DNA of 64,000 nt from Pachyseris speciosa. Taxonomy: Eukaryota; Cnidaria; Anthozoa; Scleractinia; Pachyseridae. Of this stretch, positions 55,876-64,000 are shown in pieces. The number at the start of each line of letters is the position of its first letter. Position 1 is the stretch's first letter. The stretch covers positions 588,501 through 652,500 of the forward strand of contig JAEMWC010000391.1 in assembly GCA_016490735.1 (NCBI GenBank), written 5' to 3'. The notes under the pieces are model-generated. The model did no database searches. It saw only the letters and a list, made by a program, of their open reading frames with translations, and was not told the origin of the DNA. Both the position numbers and the translations under genes were made by a program.

Positions 55876-56365
55876 CTTTAGAGTGCTTTCACCATGCAGA
55901 ACAACCTCACAAATTGTTTGCAATTCTCCATTTCATCTCAAGAACATTGTAAAGAAGCAGCGTGTTTTAGTGACAGCACAATGTCAGCCTGAAGGACTAC
56001 CCAACCTTCTAGTATGTCAAGTATTTCCTTGTTCTTTAACTGATCAACAAAGCTCCACAGTGATGCAAATATTGAGTGAATATTTACGAGAGCCCACAGT
56101 TATTAAGTGTGAGAAATTCTCACCATTAACAATTGATTGTTCTCAGTTCTGTGAAGCACAGCTTCCTTCAAGATGTACATCTCTGCAAGAACAAAGAGCA
56201 TCCCCCATGCACTGTACACCGCAGGAGTTCTACTCTGCAGTCAACTCCCCCCCCCCCCCCCCCGATCCTTACAGGGTCATCACAAACATCATCAAGTAGT
56301 GTTGAGTTACAAGAGAAGTCACTGAGATCAACATGTAACAAGGAAAAGTGTTTGGATCTTGATGG
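55876..56365 (+). CDS. DDIAS: DDIAS-like gene, downstream exon with C-run shift
   Basis: After the acceptor CTTCAATTTAG the frame gives KKQRVLVTAQC and LPNLLVCQVFP followed by VMQILSEYL, comparable to the part of DDIAS that closes the OB fold (ALVACQIV...FHQLLQ). It then runs into a Ser/Pro-rich tail. A C-run of about 17 bases at 56249-56264 shifts the frame: past it, the neighbouring frame continues Ser-rich (TGSSQTSSSSVELQ) to a possible donor at GGCTG-GTTTTT. The run may be variable or misread. The match is weaker than for the OB exon. Confidence 0.5.
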
Positions 56366-56666
56366 CTGGTTTTTGGTGAATTTTGTATTAGAAGTGTAGT
56401 TTGCAAGGAAATTCAATTCCCGGGGGAATAACAGACTTTTGTTGATTTTGAAAAATCTTTCTTTGCCTTGACTGCCTTTTCACACACAGTCTAGAACTCA
56501 TTACCATGCTCACACATTTTAAATTCTGATGACTGAAAAGCAGGAGCAAACATTAGAACACATTTTTTTTGCTGTGGGATTCAGTTCATCCCTCTCTTTA
56601 CAGCAAGGGCAGAAAGGTCTTCCCTACCCCTCCCTCAAGAGAATAAGTCAGACCAACACTTTCTTA

Positions 56667-57438
56667 AAGTGCATATGAAGCGAAATTTTTCATTAGCTTG
56701 TTCGAAAGAGCTTTCAAAATGATGAAGAATGGTGTTTATTTTATTGTGATAGCACTCTTGGTTGCCGAGTTATTCAAAATTTTGATTTATGCAAATCAGA
56801 GGACTTGTGATGTCACAAGGTGGACACAAAATGGAGTAAAATCACAAAATATAGAATATCTCTGCAAATACTAAGTCTACAGGGTTGATGTGCTACCAGA
56901 ACTACACATTATGATAGTGGTTATGATGTCACCATAGCAACATACTTGTTACCAGACCTCTACCTTCCCAAATGAGAAATGCCTTATTTATTGCTCCAGA
57001 GTCTGACACACTTTCTTATACTTGTGCTGTGTAATGTCCATATTTGATCGCACCCATTGAATAAACATCAAGAGAAAATAGCAATTCTTGGGGAGGGAAA
57101 CTCTGATTTTATCCTTTGGAAAGGTAGAGGTCTGGTAACGAGTATGTTGCCATGGTGATGTCATCACCACTATCACACTGTCTAGTTCTGGCAGCACATC
57201 AACCCTGCAAAATTTCAATCCTATAGACTTAGTATTTGCACAGATATTCCATATTTTGTTATTTTACTCCATTTAGTGTGTCCACCTTGTGACGTCACAA
57301 GTCCTCTAATTTGCATAAATCAAAATCTTGAATAACTCGGATACCAAGAGTGCTATCACAATAAAATAAACGCCATTCTTCATCATTTTGAAAGCTCTTT
57401 CGAACAAGCTAATGAAAAATTTCGCTTCATATGCACTT
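56667..57438. mobile_element. 772-bp foldback element
   Basis: AAGTGCATATGAAGCGAAAT and its complement are the ends; arms of about 310 bp are inverted copies at roughly 85-90% around a 150-bp centre. No coding capacity. Confidence 0.7.
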
Positions 57439-59000
57439 CAAAGCTTGGCTCTTTTGAAAATCTGCTGATAGTACAGTGCATGCATCCAAGCACGTCAACA
57501 GACACAAACACACCCATAAAATGAAAGCTATTATGTCAACCATTCCATTACGGAATTGCGCCCATTGAAACACGTCGACTGTATATGCAAATCTAAATGC
57601 AGAGTTGTCAATCATCGAATTCTCTAGTGTATATCAATGTCATTAAGCGTCCGGAACATATATCCTAATTCATCAAGAAAAAGTAGACGTACCGTAATGT
57701 TATTTCTAAAGGCCGAATAGATTTAAATTCTGAGAATGAATATGTGAAATTTATACGTATATTTAAACCGCGCATTAAATATTGAAGACGTGAATGATCG
57801 CCGTTAGAAATATTTCCCAAGTTAAATTACATAAACGCAAATGAGTGTGAAATAAATCCGTAATCAGTTCAATCGGTTAAGCGCATACACATTTCATCTT
57901 TTCTTTGAAAACGATATAAAGCCAATGAAACACTTACGATGTACTTGTCCTTTTTCGCTGAAATTCTTCTATGACCACAGTTGACCTGACAGGAAAATCC
58001 GACAACTCATGGATAGTTTAAACACGCTAACTTTAGCGATGATTAATCGATAAACAATATAAACGCACTGCCTCTTTTCACTTTTAACGCGAACACTAAC
58101 ACGCCAAAAGTAGAAACGAAGCGATCGATCGCGCGAAATGAAGCAGAACAACACTGGAAAACAGATGATCGTAAACAGGTATTGCAAAGTTCGCGCGGCG
58201 CTCGCCGATATCTTTTGCAGTTGTGGCTTGTTTTCGCAAAGTTCTCCATACTCTCACGGCCGGTATTAATCGATAGCGAGCACATTTTCACATGTTTTCA
58301 CAGTACAAGCTCCTGTTATTGCCTTATGACGGATAACAAACGAGATTCGCGTAACATCTAAAGCTCCCTTTTGGGAATTATGGTTTTGAGTCAAACACAA
58401 GGAACCGAAAGCTGCGGCACGTCTTGGTAGCGCGCAAAGCCTCATTGGTACCCACTTTTTACGGTCGACGCGTTTCAACGGCGCGATTCCGTAATGTTGT
58501 ATCCTAATCAGTGGAAACCATGACAACTAATCCTTCGAATGCAAGCCTGGGAGTAGTAATGCTAAAACAAGCCCAGGGTTTTCCTTTTCAAATGGAGTTG
58601 CAGTCGACTTGAGCAAAGCAGGCGGAGGATTATGGGTGCACAAGCGAAAATTGTTACTGAACAACAACGATTCTTTGGCACACAGCTGACGGCAGTTGAG
58701 CCATTCACAAGCCCAAGTCCAAAACACCAAAAACACTTATACAATATACAGACACCCTCACCTTTACTTTACCATAAACTGATTGAATACTCCAGAATTA
58801 AATTGGGCAACCAAGAGGTATTTAAGTTGCAAAAATCTACAAAGGGCATACTGGCCCCTCACCACGGATGATCTGTACAGTAAATCTACACATTGAATTG
58901 TTTGCTGAAAAATTGTAAACACAGCCTGTGATACAGGGAAACACCTGAATAAGTCTATAGCTGGGTGAAAAATGAGACAGCTCAAAAGTAACTTCTTAGC
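57439..59000. other. no gene recognised
   Basis: This unique-looking stretch has only short open frames (for example 58632-58871) with no family signature. Confidence 0.35.
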
Positions 59001-59002
59001 TA

Positions 59003-59588
59003 CAGTTGAACCTCGATTATCTGGACTTCTCGATAATGGGGACTGTTTTCTCTGGTCCCAGATTTTTCATGAATATTAACACGGCATGATGACGATCCCT
59101 AGAAGTAGTAGTAGCAGGACTTTGTTTAAGTGTCAAGGTATTTAGCTTTTAATAAACTTATTGGGGACACTAATAAACTCTTAAGTGAATACATTGAAAA
59201 ATAGGATACATGTATTTACACCTATACAAGTATAAAAATTTAAAGGTAAAAGATCTTAAAATATATGGAAACTAAGTTATTTAATACACGTATTATACAT
59301 TTTACTGATTGGGGACACTAACAAAATCCCAAGAGGGCACATTAAAAATAGAACATTTGTACATACACAAGTAAAATAATGTAAAAGTAAAACAGGTTTG
59401 TTTTACTTTCAAAGAGTGAACATTTTAGTCATGAAGGGAATTGTATGATACAGTACGCCACAGCATTCCTAATTAATTCAGTTTTATTTTGTCTCGTTTA
59501 CAAATTCTTATTTTCAATTATCTGGACTCTTGATTATCTGGACTATTTATTCCAGTCCTGGCAAGTTCGGATAATCAAGGTTCGACTG
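59003..59588. mobile_element. pogo/Tigger-type MITE, TA duplication
   Basis: CAGTTGAACCTCGATTATCT and AATCAAGGTTCGACTG are the inverted ends, flanked by TA at 59001-59002 and 59589-59590. It is the same family as 30213-30653. Confidence 0.75.
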
Positions 59589-60338
59589 TAGTCTTACCCT
59601 GCTAGTTGACTACCCTTGGTATCCAGGGGTGATGAGAGGCACATAGGTAGTTAACAGGTCAAAATCGGTATGCTATGCTCTTTTATATCTAATGTGCCTG
59701 TATATTATTAACACACATCAGTGCAATTGGTGCAATAAAATGAATAGCTTATTAAACATTTAAGATATACAAATATATTTACCCTAGTTCTCTTCTCTGA
59801 TAAACCAGCACAAAATAGATTGAAACATCATGAAGTATGTTACCCATTTATGCAAAAAACCGCAACAACGAAGAAAGAAACGAAAACAGCTGGATGACGT
59901 ACGGTTTGTTGTGTCCCTCGCTTGTGTTTATCTTCCAACCATTTTCGTTTCTTTCTGTCCTTGTTGTTGTTGTGGTCTTCTTATGAAAATGGATAACACA
60001 CTTTATGATCATGATGCTGCAATTTATTTTGCGTTCATTTATCGGAGAAGAGAACCAGGGTACTTCTAATGACTGTGGAACAACTCAGAAAGTAGGTCAT
60101 CAGTGAGGCCAAGTTTCTGCCATCTTTGAAATTTGAGGTAATACAGAATTCATCCATGAACTTGATTCAGCCTCAATTTCATTTCTTATTCTGTTTTTCT
60201 TTTTACAGTGAACTTTAAAGGGATCAGTAACGGGATCCGTAAGGAGTTAGTAAACCAGGGATCAGCATTATTTTGTTGAAACGCGGCTCTCAATCATATT
60301 CCCGATAGTCTGATTTGGCTCTCTTTACAAATTGAACC

Positions 60339-62542
60339 TTACTTTAAGACGTATATCTTTTTTGCTTCCAAATCACAAACTAGAATTCGTCCATCTGGTG
60401 TTGTGGTTATTGTTGAGGGCCTTTGCAGTTTTGCAACAGTTTTTCCAGTGAAGCAACCTTCCATTGTAAACTGGTCGACTCGTTCATTGACATAGTTGCA
60501 CACAAGAAGATTCTGATGATTGCCGCACTGCTCCACACATAATCCCCAGGGAAACACCAACTGTCCATCACCCATCCCTTGTTCTCCTATCTTGTACAAA
60601 AACTTTCCTGAACTGTCAAAAACTCTTAAGCAGTCACTCCAACCATCAGATACAATGAAATTGTTTTTGTGGTAAATGCATGAACAGGGAATGAGTTTTC
60701 CTGCGCCACTTTCTCCAAATTTAAACACAGGTTCACCATCCTCTGATAAAACTTGGACTCTGTTGTTGTTGTAATCGGCTACAACAAAGTGCCCTTCACC
60801 ATCTAAACAAAGGCTGGCAGGGTTCTTAAACTCACCCTCTCTTGTCCCATGCTTTCCAAAGCTCTTGACAAAGTTCCCTGTATGAACGTTCAACTGTTGA
60901 ATTCTATCATTCAGTTCCTCCACCACTAGAATCTCATCATCATTCAGAAAAGTGACATAAGCTGGCCTGTTAAACTGTCCTGCACTGTTTCCTTCACAAC
61001 CCAGTTTTCGCATAAGGTTTCCTTCCTTGTTGAATATTACAACACACTGCCCTTCACTATCAGCTACAGCAGTCAGCCCGTTGCTGTTTACAGCAATGCT
61101 GCGTGGTTTTTTAACTTCTCCTTTAAATCCAACTCTCTCTCCACCTTAATTATTCGTTCCTTCACTTGAACCGTAAAAGGACTGTTTACAAGTTTCTCTC
61201 TGTTAATGATAACAGAGACTTTGAAGGAACCAGGAACTTTTGGTATAAACTTCACCGGAAAATTACCATCTTCTTGGTCGCAAACAGTCAAACTTGATAC
61301 CTTTTCACGGGGTTCCAAAAGCACATCAACGTGAAACTTACAGTTCACCCTGTTTGCTTGTTCGTTTTTATGTATTCCGGGACGGACCACAAACCTGCCT
61401 TCTACACCAGCTTGAAAGGGTTGAATCGGGCCTAGTACTGTAAATCGGTTCACATCTATTTTGCTCGTTGCTGTGAAACCCAGGCTCAAATTCTTTGGAG
61501 CACAGGTCGGGACAAACTTCGCATATGAACCAACCGGAAGTGCTGGGAGTTGAATCTTGTCAAGGTCTTCCAAACGTTGCTCCAAAGTCTTTTTGCTTTG
61601 AATGATATCAGAGCTGGAGCTTCTTTGAACTAGGTTGTCAGCAAACTCGAGTGCTTGATCGACTTGTTTGACCAAGGACTGAATTTTCTTCTTTGCTGAG
61701 TTCAACTTCTCTGCTCTCGACACGCGCGTTTTCTCGAGGGCGTTGATGTTCTCGCGCTCGCGCTCTCGTATCTTCGCGACCATTTGATCGGCTGCTTGGG
61801 AAACTTCACGTTTTGCAGAAGCGATGTTCGTCTCCATCTCTGCTTCTGTTTCTTCAATCTTACGAAGCGCATCACTGCAGGCATTTTTCTTTTGTTTTGT
61901 CAACGCAGCTCGAGCCAGAATGTTTGTTTTCTCGTCAGCTGCTGCTTTCTCCAGTGCTTCTACGTCATGGGTCTTGTGATTTGTGGCAATGCAAATCTGG
62001 CACACACAGGTTTGGCATTCTTTGCAGAAAAACCTCGTCACCTCTCGTTCGTGGTACTGTTGAGAGCAAAACGACTGTCTTTTCAACACCGCTTCGTAGT
62101 CTTGGGCTTGAAACTGCTTGACTGGCGTCACCCTGTGTCCTTGGAAGGCCACCTTCCTGAACAGTTCATGTGAGTTGTTGCAGTCACCGCACATCAGCTT
62201 GTCGCAGTCGAAGCAGTAATTGATTTCCGCGCTTCTCTTCTTGCAGATCCCGCAAATGATTCTGCTTCCATCGCCGCTTTGTCGCACAGCAAGAAGAGTT
62301 AGCAAACTATTATGATGAAAACTCGTCGGTAGTTTGTCGAATCGGTTTGCTTCAGGGACGGCAATTTCAGCCTGGCATTCTGGGCATCTAAACTTTCCTC
62401 CTCTCTCGCTTTTCAATGCGTGTTCCTTCAGGCACTCGCAGCAGAATGTGTGCAGACAAGCAATTGTCTTGGGCTCGGTGTAAGTATCCCGACAGATTGA
62501 ACACTCAACGTGCTTTTTGAGGTTTTTCAGGAGAGACTCCAT
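60339..62542 (-). CDS. TRIM-NHL protein, frame split by a GA-tract step
   Basis: A single-exon tripartite-motif gene of the TRIM2/3/71 class, about 735 residues. The first frame (62542-61088) has a RING finger (Cys14, Cys17, Cys29, His31, Cys34, Cys37, Cys53, Cys56), two B-boxes (from Cys97 and Cys159), a coiled coil (about 195-305) and a filamin-type Ig domain (about 340-470). The NHL propeller follows in another frame: it begins at about 61130 (VGFKGEVKKPRSIAV), passes 61013 and ends at the TAA before 60339, with repeats such as FKNPASLCLDGEGHFVVADYN. The switch falls at a (GA)n tract (about 61141-61152), where a two-base step would join the frames. RING proteins of this class are ubiquitin ligases and NHL domains bind RNA or proteins. 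Whether the shift is real, polymorphic or an error is open. Confidence 0.85.
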
Positions 62543-63270
62543 CTTTTAAAGCTTCTTTAATGGCGACCAAACACACCCATTCGTGTTATTTGCGATTCCG
62601 AGAAACTTGACTATTGAAAGCGAAACAATGAATATTTTCACTCAACTGCACTCAGCCAACCAGATTTAAAACAAAATACCCTCTGACTTCGCGGCAGAAG
62701 CTGTTATTTTATCTTCATCAGGTCACGCTTCAAAATCACTTCCTGTTTTGTATGATCCATCGTGCCTGACGGGCTAAAAATAAAACTGTACAACTTTCCA
62801 TTCAAAGTGATTCTCATTTCTTCACCACACTTGAAAGAAGTGACTTATTTTATTTTCAGTTGGTATGAAACCGGAGTTCGACGGACTGATTAAGCATGTG
62901 AGCTGCCTGAATTACCCTACGAGAAGAGACCCTTCGATCTTCCTTCATAAGTTGAGAAGAGGAAGGGTTCCTCCCGACTAATCTAGGAACATCGAAGGGC
63001 CTCTGCCCGCAGGCTAGCTTGAAATGTGGTAATCATATAGAACAAAATTGTCTACTATTCTAAGAAAGATGAGCTCTTAACATCAGGCAGAAGTTTGTGA
63101 ATTTTATTTTACGGGAAGCCAACCATATTTTAACAAAAAAAATCACTGACCTGGGGCAGGGAAGAGAAGTTGTACTTTGAGGCCTTAAATCTGAGCAAGG
63201 TTTGTTTGAAAATCGGTCACATGAGACTTGAGTAAAGTTAAAAGGTTTGATTACACTCCACCAGTTGAAT
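62543..63270. other. upstream region of the TRIM gene, no gene recognised
   Basis: It presumably contains the TRIM 5' leader and promoter. A short palindrome of GAAGGG/CCCTTC blocks lies at 62925-63005. Confidence 0.35.
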
Positions 63271-63273
63271 AAT

Positions 63274-63520
63274 GTACAGTCGAACCTCCACCAACAGCAA
63301 ACCGCGGTCCCGGCGATTTCTCCTCTCCAACACTACATTTTTAACCTCCCGTATAAGCAGACACGGACACCTATGCGGGGATCCACAGGGTCTAAAATAA
63401 CCTCCCTTAAGCGGACAGTAAACAATATCAAGAAAATTTCTAACAAAATAGGTTCGGTGTTAGTGGTTTTATCACACACCGACCTAGACAAAAGCAGTGT
63501 TTGAGTCTGAACTGTACAGT
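63274..63520. mobile_element. pogo-type MITE remnant
   Basis: A CAGTCGAACCTCCACC end follows TA at 63274, and ACTGTACAG appears near 63511. Internal AAGCGGAC and TAAGCAGAC blocks fit the same class, but the right end is eroded. Confidence 0.4.
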
Positions 63521-63667
63521 GTCTATGAAGGTAACGTAGTCATTTTGATTCCAATATATATTTTTGTTCATTACAGTATTTCAAAGTTTTCCTTTTATAA
63601 CTTTTCTTTGAGCCAGTCGCACGAAAATTTGTCTCCCTGAAATGTAAACTCGCAAGGCAATTCCAAA

Positions 63668-63745
63668 CCACTCCTGCTCGTCTGTTTATCCGCTTTCCTG
63701 TAATATCAACCGTTAGACGCACGCCTCACCCATTGGGCCATGAGC
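63668..63745 (-). repeat. possible tRNA-derived SINE head
   Basis: Read on the minus strand, GCTCATGGCCCAATGGGTGA has a good box A, but box B is degenerate (GGTTTGGAATTGCC). The evidence is weak. Confidence 0.25.
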
Positions 63746-64000
63746 TTGGGTACATGACTGACAATTTCCGGCATACCAACTGCTATTTCATGCGGATGTA
63801 CTTCCTCTGTTCGATTCTGTTCACCTCCAAAACATTGGGGAACGAGTATGTTACTGCTTACATCTACATACACTGCATATTTAGCGGAAAGTCTCTTGAT
63901 ATTGAACCGTAGTATTTAAATTGGTGTTAAATTTGTATGTGTAATAAAACAAAACAAAAAAAAGCAGCACCCCAGCCCCCTGTGACGCATAATACAATTG

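Noticed and set aside
62925..63005. GAAGGG/CCCTTC palindrome as a regulatory hairpin of the TRIM gene
   Set aside because: The pairing is short and imperfect and the distance to the start codon gives no support for a function.

Overview
The window is animal nuclear DNA. It has intron-split genes with GT-AG borders, a single-exon TRIM-NHL gene, a rhodopsin-family GPCR relic, and many nested DNA transposons, a BEL/Pao retrotransposon and a Polinton. The protein families, as I remember them, fit an anthozoan cnidarian, most likely a stony coral. That assignment is an inference and not a database result.

Region 1-9.9 kb is most of a Polinton/Maverick. On the plus strand it has a small virion-type protein, an adenain-like protease, two small proteins (one a DUF5679-type zinc protein), a minor-capsid/PLA2-like stretch, a chromodomain integrase and a BRO/VRR-NUC-like gene. 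A 1,281-aa protein-primed DNA polymerase B lies on the minus strand. Several frames are broken, so the copy is decaying. A motif TATCTAAC sits at gene junctions and resembles the TCTA late-promoter core of Mavirus/CroV. A ~1.9 kb array of tRNA-like units is inserted between the BRO-type gene and polB with a 12-13 bp target duplication. A second array of the same units sits at 13.54-14.19 kb with its own 14-bp duplication.

Region 10-15 kb holds a 1.5 kb AGTGAY hexamer satellite, a GPCR pseudogene (minus) and the second tRNA-like array. Region 15.1-24.4 kb carries the last four exons of an MTARC-like (MOSC domain) molybdenum enzyme gene. Its introns are filled with simple repeats, foldback elements, a pogo-type MITE and a 3.35 kb TTAA element that holds two further elements. 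Region 24.58-29.98 kb is a BEL/Pao LTR retrotransposon with 228-bp LTRs and a 5-bp duplication, with internal deletions and stops.

Region 30-47 kb is mostly transposon-derived. It has pogo-type MITEs, a 987-bp TIR element, a duplicated non-coding block (34.4-36.8 and 42.4-43.4 kb), and between the two copies a 4.4 kb ISL2EU-like element. That element carries a THAP/DDE transposase split by a small MITE and a decayed Ulp1/SWIM-type relic. Region 47.6-51.6 kb is a multiply nested foldback element with an 8-bp duplication. Region 53.8-56.4 kb carries exons of a DDIAS/Noxin-like OB-fold gene (plus strand). Region 56.7-57.4 kb is another foldback. Region 60.3-62.5 kb is a TRIM-NHL gene (minus strand) whose NHL part is out of frame by a GA dinucleotide step. 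The host genes (MTARC-like, DDIAS-like, TRIM-NHL) look unrelated to each other in function.
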